This document shows, in pieces, positions 1-7,002 of a stretch of 25,588 nt of DNA (the first letter of the stretch is position 1; the number at the start of each line of letters is the position of its first letter). The position numbers and the translations under genes were made by a program. The notes below the pieces were generated by a model that saw only the letters and a program-made list of their open reading frames with translations, was not told the DNA's origin and searched no databases. Source of the DNA: Planctomycetaceae bacterium (lineage in GTDB: Bacteria; Planctomycetota; Phycisphaerae; SM23-33). The stretch spans positions 1 to 25,588 of the forward strand of contig JAJFVE010000078.1 in the NCBI GenBank assembly GCA_021371965.1. Direction: 5' to 3'.

Positions 1-213
1 GCGGCGACCGGCGCGATGACCGTTCCGGCCACGCTGCTGCTGGCGCGTCGCGAGCGCGTCATTGATAACGAGGGCACGTCACAAGTGGTGGGGCGGCTGA
101 CGGGCGGGGCGGCCGTGACGGTCGAGTTTAACGCCGCGCACGTGCTGGAGTTCGAGGCCGACCCCGCGCCCTTCCACGCCGCACTGCGCCGGGCCGTTCA
201 GGGCAGCGAGTAG
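1..213 (+). CDS. C-terminal part of an unrecognised protein (5' end outside window)
   Basis: Frame 1 is open from the first base to a TAG at 211-213, giving about 70 residues. An internal ATG at 16 has no clear ribosome-binding site, so the gene most likely begins upstream of the window. The visible part has a strand-like stretch ending in VTVEFNAAHVLEF and a final Ala/Arg-rich helix. I recognise no family. It converges on the glycosyltransferase gene, and a perfect hairpin lies just after its stop. The long minus-strand reading across this area is antisense to the glycosyltransferase frame and was not preferred. Confidence 0.5.
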   Translation, partial: AATGAMTVPATLLLARRERVIDNEGTSQVVGRLTGGAAVTVEFNAAHVLEFEADPAPFHAALRRAVQGSE

Positions 214-217
214 CTCG

Positions 218-242
218 TGTCGCGGACAAGATGTCCGCGACA
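218..242. terminator. Perfect 11-bp stem, 3-nt loop hairpin between convergent genes
   Basis: TGTCGCGGACA (218-228) and its exact reverse complement (232-242) are separated by AGA. The hairpin sits in the 41-bp gap between the stops at 213 and 255, so it could end transcripts from both sides. There is no T-tract on either strand, so intrinsic termination is not assured. It could instead be a dispersed palindromic repeat. Confidence 0.45.
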
Positions 243-254
243 TGACGCGATCCG

Positions 255-1433
255 TCACGGCCGCGCATAGCTTGTGTTGCGCCACACCACCTGGTTTGAA
301 GGCAGGTGCTTGGACAACGCCAGCAGCAGAATGTACAAGCCGATCAGGTTGCCCACCGGGTACAGCAGCGACAGGGCGGGGTGCATGTGCATCTGCCGGT
401 AGAAATGATACAGCGAGATCATCTGGCAGATGACAGCCGCCGCCGAGGCCGCGGACGCGGCAGGCCACCATGGCGACGCGCTGCCGGCGAGAATCGCCCA
501 CCCGGCGGCGGCGAGGGTCAGCCACGGCAGCGATCCGACGAGGAACATGGCCAGCCATGAGACGACGAGTCGGCCGACCGTGCCGAAGGTTCCGAAGAAG
601 ATTCGCGTCCAGCCCTGGACGGCCTGGGCGAGCGAGGAGTACATCCGCACGCGATAGAGGCCGCTGCTGGGGACGACCCGCAGGCACAGGCCCGATCGCT
701 TGACCAGGGCGGCGATGTGCATGTCCTCGCAGAGGCGGTTGCGGACGGCGTGGTGCGTGCCGATGGCGTCGTACGCCGCGCGGCGCATCAGCATGAAGGC
801 GCCGTTGGCGTAGGCGTGGGGCTTGCGCGGGTCGTTGACGTGCATCGGGTTGAACCAGATCATCATCGTGCCGCTGCAGACGGGCTGCACGACGGTTTCC
901 CAGAAGCTGTGCATCTCCAGCGTCGGCAGCACGCTGAGCAGGTCGATCTTGCCATCGATGGCGTGCTGCACGGTCGCCGAGAGCGTGCGTGGCGACTCCT
1001 GGCGGCAGTCGGCGTCGATCATGCAGATCCACTCGCCCTCGGAGCGGGCGATTGCCTGCTGCATCGCGTTGTTCTTGCCGCACCAGCCCTCGGGCAGTTG
1101 ATCGACGGTGACGACCTTCACGCGAGAGTCGCCCCGCGCCACGCGGTCGATGATGGCCGCGGTGTTGTCGCCGCTGCGGTCGTTGCAGACGATGACCTCG
1201 AAGTCGGGGTAATCCTGCGCCAGCATCGTGCGCAGGCAGCTCTCGATGTAGATCTCCTCGTCCTTGGCGGCCACCACCACGCTGATCTTCGGCGCCGAGG
1301 GCGGCGGGCCGGGGGCGTTCGCGTCAATGACGAAGGCGCCGGCCTTGAACCGGCGAAGCTGCATGATGCGGCTGCACCAGATCAAGGCGGCCAGGCCGGT
1401 CAAGATTGTCAGCGTCGCGGCGAGCAGCGCCAT
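255..1433 (-). CDS. Family 2 glycosyltransferase, membrane-associated (HpnB/CrtQ-like)
   Basis: This is a 392-residue GT-A fold glycosyltransferase that probably moves a sugar from a nucleotide-sugar onto a lipid or carotenoid/hopanoid-type acceptor at the inner face of the membrane. An N-terminal membrane segment (about 2-22) precedes the GT2 core, which starts SVVVAAKDEE near residue 51. The metal-binding DAD is at 140-142 (CMIDADCR), an ED pair lies in LCEDMHIA, and a QGWTRI segment resembles the acceptor-side QxxRW motif. Two to three hydrophobic helices fill the C-terminus (about 290-375). The start is ATG 1433, with GGGGA 6 nt upstream. It lies 73 nt downstream of larC on the same strand and may be co-transcribed. 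The substrate cannot be told from sequence; HpnB- and CrtQ-type enzymes have this architecture. Confidence 0.85.
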   Translation of the reverse strand: MALLAATLTILTGLAALIWCSRIMQLRRFKAGAFVIDANAPGPPPSAPKISVVVAAKDEEIYIESCLRTMLAQDYPDFEVIVCNDRSGDNTAAIIDRVARGDSRVKVVTVDQLPEGWCGKNNAMQQAIARSEGEWICMIDADCRQESPRTLSATVQHAIDGKIDLLSVLPTLEMHSFWETVVQPVCSGTMMIWFNPMHVNDPRKPHAYANGAFMLMRRAAYDAIGTHHAVRNRLCEDMHIAALVKRSGLCLRVVPSSGLYRVRMYSSLAQAVQGWTRIFFGTFGTVGRLVVSWLAMFLVGSLPWLTLAAAGWAILAGSASPWWPAASAASAAAVICQMISLYHFYRQMHMHPALSLLYPVGNLIGLYILLLALSKHLPSNQVVWRNTSYARP

Positions 1434-1506
1434 AGTCGTTCCCCGATCACGTTCGTCGCCGCGTCATGGGAGGGTCTCAAAGCCTCCGGCGCGGCCGATA
1501 AAGGAA

Positions 1507-2679
1507 TCACGAGTGTTTCTGTCGCAGGGTCGTCATCGCCGCCTGGATCACCTCTCGCAGGGGTACATGGTGCGAGTCGGCGGCGGCCTGGCAGTCGGCG
1601 AACTCCGGCTGGCACGTCAGGTCAAGCGCGGAGTCGCTGCCGATCTTGACGCGGATCGGTCCATAGGGCGTCTCGACGGTTTCGTGGCGCCGCAGGAGTT
1701 TGCGGCGCCGGCAGGGGCGGCGGCGGATGCCCAGCGTCGTCGTTTCGGAAAAGATTATCGTCTCCATGCGAGGTACGTCGCTGTCCGAACACAACACGCA
1801 CAGCATCCAGGCCGGGCGCGACTTCTTCATCGTGATCGGCGCGGCCCAGGCGTCGTGACAGCCGGCGGCGATGAGCTTTTCCAGCGTCGCGCCGATAATC
1901 TGCCCGCTGCAGTCGTCGATGTTCGCCGCCAGTTCCGTCAGGGAGTCGACCTGCCCGTCGGGGTCGCCGCTGCCGATGAAGACCCGCAGCAGGTTGGCCA
2001 CGCTCCCGTGCTCGCGCGTTCCGGCGCCGTAGCCGACGGCCTCGACGCGCAGCGGCGGCATGGGACCGCTGCGCCCCAGAGCGGTGAAGATCGCCGCGGC
2101 CGTCGGAGTGGTCATCTCCACGCCCGTCTCCTCGCGCGTCACGGCGAAGCCCTTGAGCAGAGCGGCCGTCGCCGGGGCGGGCACGGGCAAAATGCCGTGC
2201 TCGCACTCGACGGTGCCGCTGCCCAGGGGGATCGGCCCGCAGATCAGTTCGTCCACGCCCAGGCTCTCCAGCGCCAGGCAGGCCCCGACGATGTCAGCGA
2301 TGCTGTCGATGGCGCCGACCTCGTGAAAGTGCACGTGTTCGGGCTGGGTCTTGTGGACCGCCGCCTCGGCGACGGCCAGGCGGTTGAAGACCTCGCACGC
2401 GCGTGCGGCGGCCCGCGGGGGCAGGCAGGCCTTCGAGATGAGATTGACGATGTCTTCCAGGTGGCGGTGGTGATGGTGCTCGTGGGCGCAGATGTTCACG
2501 ACGAACCGCGCAGCGCCGATGCCCTTGCGCGTCGTCGTCTCGAACGAAACTTCCATCGGCAGGCCCAGGTTGCCCAGGCCGGCAGTCACGGCCGCGGCAT
2601 CGGCGCCGGCGTCGATCAGCGCCGCGACGATCATGTCGCCGCCGGCGCCGCTGAAGCAATCGAAATAGGCCAGAGTCAT
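1507..2679 (-). CDS. larC: LarC, nickel-pincer cofactor nickel insertase
   Basis: LarC is the CTP-dependent enzyme that inserts nickel into pyridinium-3,5-bisthiocarboxylate mononucleotide, completing the nickel-pincer cofactor used by lactate racemase and related LarA enzymes. The 390-residue product starts with the family hallmark YFDCFSGAGGDM. It has a His-rich nickel-binding stretch at 66-73 (HEHHHHRH) and a VHFHEVGAIDSIADIVG block. The start was set at ATG 2679 because GGAAGG lies just upstream and the hallmark begins at residue 5; a longer reading from 2766 adds 29 residues unlike the family. In Lactobacillus the protein needs a programmed frameshift between larC1 and larC2, but here it is one continuous frame. 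No larB, larE or larA is visible in the window. A good sigma70-type promoter lies at 2710-2738. Confidence 0.92.
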   Translation of the reverse strand: MTLAYFDCFSGAGGDMIVAALIDAGADAAAVTAGLGNLGLPMEVSFETTTRKGIGAARFVVNICAHEHHHHRHLEDIVNLISKACLPPRAAARACEVFNRLAVAEAAVHKTQPEHVHFHEVGAIDSIADIVGACLALESLGVDELICGPIPLGSGTVECEHGILPVPAPATAALLKGFAVTREETGVEMTTPTAAAIFTALGRSGPMPPLRVEAVGYGAGTREHGSVANLLRVFIGSGDPDGQVDSLTELAANIDDCSGQIIGATLEKLIAAGCHDAWAAPITMKKSRPAWMLCVLCSDSDVPRMETIIFSETTTLGIRRRPCRRRKLLRRHETVETPYGPIRVKIGSDSALDLTCQPEFADCQAAADSHHVPLREVIQAAMTTLRQKHS

Positions 2680-2709
2680 ACGCTTTTCCTTCCCGTCGCG
2701 AGGCTCAAG

Positions 2710-2738
2710 AGTGTAGGGCGGCGCAAGCTGGTTTTCAA
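2710..2738 (-). promoter_or_regulatory. Sigma70-like promoter of larC
   Basis: Read on the minus strand: TTGAAA (2738-2733), 17-bp spacer, TACACT (2715-2710). The predicted start of transcription is near 2703, which gives a ~24-nt leader containing the larC ribosome-binding site. Confidence 0.45.
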
Positions 2739-2761
2739 GCCCGCGCCACGGCGCGGGGCTT
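2737..2761. repeat. GC-rich near-palindrome overlapping the larC -35 box
   Basis: AAGCCCGCGCC (2737-2747) faces GGCGCGGGGCTT across a 2-3 nt centre, with one extra G in the right arm. It overlaps the last two bases of the larC -35 hexamer and lies in the divergent gap before the 2817 gene. It could be an operator or a dispersed palindrome; the sequence alone does not decide. Confidence 0.35.
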
Positions 2762-2816
2762 GCCATCGGCCGCCCCTTGACGTATGACTACGCTCGGCTT
2801 TGCTTTGGAGAAACCC

Positions 2817-3251
2817 ATGACCGAGACGAAGGAATCCAAACACGATTCTCTTACGATGGTGGCTGCGGGGCTGCTGGTGCTGATTATCGTGCTGCTGGGG
2901 GTGCTGTGGTATCGCGAGCGGCAGGGGCGTCTGGCGGCCGAGCGGCGGGCGGCGGCGATGGCGGCGCTGGGCGCCGGCGGCGGGCAGGCGGGGGCGGTCA
3001 ATGAGATCCTCGCCGAGATGCTCCAGAAACAGGCCGGGGCCGTGCAGCCCTTCAGCCGGGCCGATCTGGAACGTACGCGGGAGTTGGTCGTGGACGGCCG
3101 CCCTCGCCAGGCGCTGGTTGTATCGGCGGCGGCAGGGCAGCGGCTGGGCTTCCTGCCCGGGGACGTGGTGATGGTCGAGAAGTCGCCGACGACGGCGCCG
3201 GCCTCTGCCGCAGCCACGCGCGAGGCCAAGGGGTCATCTCGGAATCCGTAG
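2817..3251 (+). CDS. Small single-span membrane protein of unknown function
   Basis: The 144-residue product has a short charged N-terminus (MTETKESKHD), one strong membrane helix (about 14-32, ending WYRERQ), then an Arg/Ala-rich segment suggestive of a coiled coil. A small C-terminal globular part contains GFLPGDVVMVE, followed by a Ser/Thr/Ala-rich tail. The N-in topology with the C-terminal part outside is predicted from the positive residues after the helix only weakly. ATG 2817 was chosen over the upstream in-frame ATG at 2784 because TTTGGAGAA sits at the right distance. A TTGACG at 2777-2782 could be a -35 box, but no good -10 follows. I recognise no family. Confidence 0.7.
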   Translation: MTETKESKHDSLTMVAAGLLVLIIVLLGVLWYRERQGRLAAERRAAAMAALGAGGGQAGAVNEILAEMLQKQAGAVQPFSRADLERTRELVVDGRPRQALVVSAAAGQRLGFLPGDVVMVEKSPTTAPASAAATREAKGSSRNP

Positions 3252-3256
3252 CATCG

Positions 3257-3292
3257 GCACGGGCGGGATGGCTACTCACGAGACGCCCGTGC
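3257..3292. terminator. Inverted repeat shared by two convergent gene ends
   Basis: GCACGGGCG (3257-3265) pairs with CGCCCGTGC (3284-3292) across an 18-nt loop. A second pairing of GTAGCA (3248-3253) with TGCTAC (3290-3295) competes with it. The structure overlaps both stop codons (3251 plus, 3292 minus), so it is a candidate bidirectional terminator. No T-run is present. Confidence 0.4.
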
Positions 3293-4146
3293 TACGCCGG
3301 GGTCGTTATCGTGAGCGTCACGAAGACGGCGTTGAAGATCACGTGCATGACCACGGGTGCCCAGAGTCGGCCGGTGCGCTCGTACTGGTATCCCAGCGCC
3401 ATGCCGAAAACCAGAATCGCCGGGACCGAGCTGGGGGCGCCGATGTGCATGAACGAGAACAGCAGGGCCGTCAGCACGATGGCCGGCCACGGTCGGAACT
3501 GCCGGCGCAGGGCCGTCTGGAGCAGTCCGCGGTAGAAGATTTCCTCCGTCAGCGGCGCCAGGATGACGGCGGTGACGACTGCCAGCGTGCAACTGAGCCG
3601 GCTGGCATCGGGATTGCGCAGGATCTCCAGTAGCGGATGCTCGGGAGAGTGATAGCCCCAGGCGGTCATCAAGCGCGTGGTGATCTCGATGGCGGCCATG
3701 CATACCGGAAGAATCCCCAGATATCCCAGGACGCCCCTGACGCTGTCGTACAGCCAGTGCCGCCCCGACAGCCCCATCCCGCGCGACAGGCCCAGCGGAA
3801 AACCGTAAGCCCCCGCGACCAGGCTGGCGGCCATCAGCATCACGGTGCCGATCGCCATCGTGATCAGCGAGTACGGCGGCACGTGCGGCAGGAAGTAGCT
3901 CGCCACGCCGGTAGCGGCGAACGTGCACAGCATCGGCAGGATAATGTGCAGGACGTTCAGGCGGCTGCGTCGGCCGGGGCCTGCCGCCTCGACGAACTTG
4001 CGCCGGCGGATGAGGCAGGCGATGATCCATGCGATCAGGACGCACAGGCCCAGTGCTACCAGCGTGTACATCCATACGGGAAAATGGGCGGGCAGCGCCG
4101 AGGCCGGCGCCGTCGCCGAAGGTTGCGATAAAGCGTTTGACATCAT
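3292..4146 (-). CDS. CPBP-family intramembrane glutamic endopeptidase
   Basis: This is a 284-residue multi-pass membrane protein of the CPBP (CAAX protease/bacteriocin-processing) family, which cleaves peptides inside the membrane. All three family motifs are present: EEIFYRG with the catalytic Glu pair at 201-202 and Arg206, FSFMH with His234, and HVIFN with His268 and Asn272. About six to eight hydrophobic helices can be read, starting near 25-45. The start is either of two adjacent ATGs (4146 or 4143); no strong ribosome-binding site separates them. It is divergent from trpC with only 46 bp between them, and the likely trpC promoter overlaps its first codons. The substrate is unknown; members process prenylated proteins, bacteriocins or anti-sigma-like proteins. 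Confidence 0.88.
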   Translation of the reverse strand: MMSNALSQPSATAPASALPAHFPVWMYTLVALGLCVLIAWIIACLIRRRKFVEAAGPGRRSRLNVLHIILPMLCTFAATGVASYFLPHVPPYSLITMAIGTVMLMAASLVAGAYGFPLGLSRGMGLSGRHWLYDSVRGVLGYLGILPVCMAAIEITTRLMTAWGYHSPEHPLLEILRNPDASRLSCTLAVVTAVILAPLTEEIFYRGLLQTALRRQFRPWPAIVLTALLFSFMHIGAPSSVPAILVFGMALGYQYERTGRLWAPVVMHVIFNAVFVTLTITTPA

Positions 4147-4165
4147 TCACGCCATACGGTTAGGT
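4137..4165 (+). promoter_or_regulatory. Possible trpC promoter
   Basis: A perfect TTGACA (4137-4142) is followed 17 bp later by a poor -10, TTAGGT (4160-4165). It overlaps the first codons of the divergent protease gene, so the two genes may compete for polymerase. Confidence 0.3.
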
Positions 4166-4192
4166 TGACCAACGGACCCGGGAGCGACAGAC

Positions 4193-5008
4193 GTGCCGCA
4201 AACTATATTAGACCGCATCCTCCAAACCAAGCGCAAAGAGGTCGACGCCCTGCACGCGCAAGGCGATCTGGCGTCGCTCCAGGCCGCTGCCGCCGCCGCG
4301 CCGCGATCGAGGAACTTCTTCGCCGCTGTCAGCCGGGCGGGACGCGGACCGGTCAATCTCATCGCCGAGGTCAAGAAGGCCTCCCCCTCGGCCGGCGTCA
4401 TCCGCGAGGATTTCGACCCCGTCGCCGTCGCCCGCCAGTACGCCGCCGCAGGCGCCAGCGCCCTGAGCGTGCTCACCGATGAACCGTATTTCCAGGGGCG
4501 GCTGGAGTACCTGGCGGCCGTTCGCGCGGCGGTGAACATCCCGATCCTGCGGAAAGACTTCATCATCGACCCATGGCAGGTGTACCAAAGCCGCGCCGCC
4601 GGCGCGGATGCGATCCTGCTGATCGTCGCGGCGCTGAGCCCTTCTATGCTGATGGACCTGATGATCCTGGCGACGGAACTGCGCATGAGCACGCTGGTGG
4701 AAGTTCACGACGCCGACGAGATGATGCTGGCGCGGTCGATGATCGGCTTCCCGCACAAGTCGTATGGGCTGCTGGGGATCAACAACCGCAACCTGGCCAC
4801 TTTTGAGGTGGACCTCAACACCACCGTGCGGCTGGCGGAACTGGCCGGCGAAGAGGCCGTCCTCGTCAGCGAGTCGGGCATCAAGACCCACGCCGACGTC
4901 ACGCGAGTGGCCGCCGCCGGCGTGCGAGCGGTGCTGGTCGGTCAGGCCCTGATGGAATCGGGCGACATCGCCCGGAGCGTGGCCAATCTGCTCGGGGAGG
5001 AGCACTAG
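4193..5008 (+). CDS. trpC: Indole-3-glycerol phosphate synthase
   Basis: TrpC closes the indole ring in tryptophan synthesis, converting carboxyphenylamino-deoxyribulose phosphate to indole-3-glycerol phosphate with loss of CO2 and water. The 271-residue TIM-barrel protein shows the full motif series: LIAEVKKASPS with the first catalytic Lys, PILRKDFI with the second, LVEVHDADE, GINNRNL, and LVSESGIKT leading to the phosphate-binding VLVGQALM. The start is GTG 4193, with GGGAG 8-10 nt upstream; a downstream in-frame ATG would remove the N-terminal helix. No other trp gene lies in the window, so the pathway is dispersed here. The stop is immediately followed by the start of the TPR gene. Confidence 0.96.
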   Translation: MPQTILDRILQTKRKEVDALHAQGDLASLQAAAAAAPRSRNFFAAVSRAGRGPVNLIAEVKKASPSAGVIREDFDPVAVARQYAAAGASALSVLTDEPYFQGRLEYLAAVRAAVNIPILRKDFIIDPWQVYQSRAAGADAILLIVAALSPSMLMDLMILATELRMSTLVEVHDADEMMLARSMIGFPHKSYGLLGINNRNLATFEVDLNTTVRLAELAGEEAVLVSESGIKTHADVTRVAAAGVRAVLVGQALMESGDIARSVANLLGEEH

Positions 5009-6022
5009 ATGCCCCCCCAGCGCTCGCGATATCTGCCGTGGGTGCTGGTGGGGATGGCCGCCGCGATCGGCGGCTTGGCGATCTACGTCGGCCAGGGCGG
5101 CGACACCCCGACGCCCAAGGCTGCTCCTGCCGACGCCTTGGCAGACGAAGTGCTCAGCAAAGCCCGCGGCCTCATGCAGCCCGGCGGATACCAGGGCGCG
5201 CGAGACCTGATGAACGCCTACGTCCGCGCCAATCTGGCCGACACGCAGGTGCGTCCTCTGCTGGCCGAGGCCCAGATGGCCATGGGCGAGACGGCCGCCG
5301 CCGACAAGACCCTCGATGACCTGCTGGCCCTGGCCCCGCGCGACGCGCAGGGACTGTGGCTGCGGGGGCAAGTCCTCCTCAGCCGAAACGAGCCCGACAA
5401 GGCGATGGCGTCGTTCCGCAAGGCCGCCGACAACGGCGCCGGCCCTTCCGCCGGAGCGGAAATCTGGGCTCGGATGGGCACGTATCTCTTGACGCTCGGT
5501 CAACGCGACGCGGCAGGGGAGTATCTCAACCGCGCCTGCGCCGGCGGCGTCAGAGACGCCCGCACCCTGGCGCCGCTGGGCGAGATGGCCCTGGAAAAGA
5601 AGGATTACGCCAAGGCCGTCGATTACCTCGCGCAGGCGTCGGCTCTGTCTGCCGGCGACGCGGCGGTCTGGCAGAATCTCGCGGCCGCCCAGCTTGGCGC
5701 GGGGCGCGTCGACGACTGCGCGGTGACGCTCACGCAGGCCCTGCGCCAGCGCCGCACCGGTGGGCTGCTGATGTTGATGGCCGAGGTCCGCCGCCGGCAG
5801 GGGCGGGCCAAGGAAGCCGCCGAGGCCTACGCGGAGGCGTCGCATTTCGGCCAGTTCGCCCCCGAGGCCGCCGCAAAGGCCGCCCAGTGTTTCTACGACA
5901 CAGGCGCGTACGCCCAGGCGATGAAGTACATCGACATGGCCATTCCGCTGCACGCTCCCAACGCGGCGATGGAACAACTCAAAGCGAAAATCGAGGACGC
6001 CAGGTTCGGCCCAGCCCATTGA
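5009..6022 (+). CDS. Membrane-anchored TPR protein
   Basis: The 337-residue product has one N-terminal membrane helix (about 10-27, WVLVGMAAAIGGLAIYVG) and then an all-helical region of tandem 34-residue TPR-like repeats from about 45 to 325. Recurrent A-x-Y/L-x-x-A patterns such as EPDKAMASFRKAA and KDYAKAVDYLAQA mark them. TPR domains are protein-binding scaffolds; this one would face the periplasm. The ATG directly follows the trpC stop with no intervening base, and GGGGAGGAG inside the trpC end is its ribosome-binding site, so translation is coupled. No catalytic domain is seen. Its link to tryptophan synthesis is probably only positional. Confidence 0.82.
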   Translation: MPPQRSRYLPWVLVGMAAAIGGLAIYVGQGGDTPTPKAAPADALADEVLSKARGLMQPGGYQGARDLMNAYVRANLADTQVRPLLAEAQMAMGETAAADKTLDDLLALAPRDAQGLWLRGQVLLSRNEPDKAMASFRKAADNGAGPSAGAEIWARMGTYLLTLGQRDAAGEYLNRACAGGVRDARTLAPLGEMALEKKDYAKAVDYLAQASALSAGDAAVWQNLAAAQLGAGRVDDCAVTLTQALRQRRTGGLLMLMAEVRRRQGRAKEAAEAYAEASHFGQFAPEAAAKAAQCFYDTGAYAQAMKYIDMAIPLHAPNAAMEQLKAKIEDARFGPAH

Positions 6023-6072
6023 CTGACGGATAGGAAAGTTGATCCTGGGACTGGGCCGGTCCGGGGGGTGGG
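6022..6072 (+). repeat. Copy A of a ~48-bp direct repeat
   Basis: This segment matches 6901-6948 in the same orientation at roughly 42 of 47 aligned positions. The shared core is TAGGAAA, then TTGATCCTGGG, then CTGGGCCGGTCC. Copy A also holds CTGGGCCG (6051-6058), which pairs with CGGCCCAG (6007-6014) at the end of the TPR gene and could act as its terminator. The rest of the 172-nt gap to the next gene has a small GCCCT/AGGGC hairpin at 6097-6112 and nothing else I can name. Confidence 0.65.
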
Positions 6073-6194
6073 GGTATACCATCTTCTTTGCTGATGGCCC
6101 TAAGTTAAGGGCATGCATGTCCCTGGATAACACAATGACAGAACGCGGCCGGTATTGCCACACGATCACCCGCCATTTCTTCATGCAAATTCGG

Positions 6195-6824
6195 TCACCG
6201 CTTCGTCTGAGTTTCAACGGAGCGTCGGAGTTTCGGCATGCCGTCGTCGAGAATGGTCTGCAGCCCGGTGGCCGGGTCGAGCGGGCCCGTCGGGCCGCCT
6301 TCGTGTTTGCCCTCCATGGCCCAGACTACTTGCGATGTCCGCACGTCCACGCAGCGACAATTAAAGGAGATGACGTAGCCGCAGAGAAACCCGTTAGTCC
6401 AACTCGTGAAGCTGTTGACGGTGCCCAGCACCAGGTAATCCACGCCGAGAAACTGTCCGATCTCATTGTATCGCCCCTGTTTGACCAAGTCGGTCTGCGA
6501 GAGACTCTTCTCGGCCAGCAGTTGTGCCAGGCGTGTCCGCTCGAGCACGTCGAAGTTCCTGATCTCCAGCAAGCGGCTGGACAGGCTGTCGGCCACGAAC
6601 CGCCCCGCGTTGGGCGCGTTGACCATTGACGATCCGGCCTGCACCTTGCCGGTGGGCGGGCTCCAGTCCAGGTCGAGAACCGCCAGCCGGGTGCGCGGCG
6701 CGAACTGGTGCGACGGACTCACCGAAATCATCGCAGGGCCGGGGGCGCAGCCACCGAGGAAGCCGCCTGCCAACGCTGACAGAACCATAGCCGCCCTGAC
6801 CCGCGGAGGAGATGGATGCTTCAT
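6195..6824 (-). CDS. Lipoprotein with CsgG/LpoB-like fold
   Basis: The 209-residue product begins MKHPSPPRVR, then a hydrophobic stretch ending in the lipobox LGGC (Cys near residue 26), so it is predicted to be a membrane-anchored lipoprotein. The rest resembles the CsgG/LpoB/FlgO-type fold: RLAVLDLDW opens the first strand, VADSLSSRLLEIRNFDVLER follows, then GQFLGVDYLVLGTVNSF. The C-terminal part, VDVRTSQVVWAMEGKHEGG, is typical of these proteins, which assemble at the outer membrane or activate envelope enzymes. ATG 6824 was chosen because AAGGAG lies 8 nt upstream and the lipobox then falls at the expected distance; the open frame extends to 6992 but through repeat sequence. A promoter is visible at 6865-6893. 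It is convergent with the TPR gene. Confidence 0.8.
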   Translation of the reverse strand: MKHPSPPRVRAAMVLSALAGGFLGGCAPGPAMISVSPSHQFAPRTRLAVLDLDWSPPTGKVQAGSSMVNAPNAGRFVADSLSSRLLEIRNFDVLERTRLAQLLAEKSLSQTDLVKQGRYNEIGQFLGVDYLVLGTVNSFTSWTNGFLCGYVISFNCRCVDVRTSQVVWAMEGKHEGGPTGPLDPATGLQTILDDGMPKLRRSVETQTKR

Positions 6825-6864
6825 AGCTGGGCTCCTTTGCAGAACGAATTGATCGACCGACCGC

Positions 6865-6893
6865 ATTCTCCCCTTCGGCGCGAGCAATGGCAA
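6865..6893 (-). promoter_or_regulatory. Sigma70-like promoter of the CsgG-like lipoprotein gene
   Basis: On the minus strand TTGCCA (6893-6888), a 17-bp spacer and GAGAAT (6870-6865). Transcription would begin near 6858, 34 nt before ATG 6824. It lies just inside repeat copy B. Confidence 0.4.
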
Positions 6894-6900
6894 CAGAGTT

Positions 6901-6948
6901 ACTGATAGGAAATTTGATCCTGGGGCTGGGCCGGTCCCGGGGGTGGTG
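6901..6948 (+). repeat. Copy B of the ~48-bp direct repeat
   Basis: This copy matches 6022-6072, differing mainly by a 3-bp gap and a few substitutions. The two copies lie about 880 bp apart in the same orientation and bracket the lipoprotein gene with its promoter. The remainder of this intergenic gap (6949-7002) shows no clear signal. Confidence 0.65.
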
Positions 6949-7002
6949 CATGCGCCCATGTACGTGGGGCGGTATATCGGGCTCGGCCGCAAACGTCTGT
7001 AG

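Noticed and set aside
717..1649. 310-codon plus-strand frame
   Set aside because: It is antisense to the glycosyltransferase; composition is Val/Asp/Ala/Arg-biased as expected for a shadow frame.
1264..2787. 507-codon plus-strand frame
   Set aside because: It is antisense to larC and the glycosyltransferase and has no recognisable domain.
4208..6217. 669-codon open frame on the minus strand
   Set aside because: It is fully antisense to trpC and the TPR gene, both of which have clear family motifs. Long empty frames on the opposite strand are expected at this GC content.
6039..6629. Plus-strand frame with an ATG just after the TPR gene
   Set aside because: It reads through the direct repeat and then antisense to the lipoprotein gene, with no ribosome-binding site.
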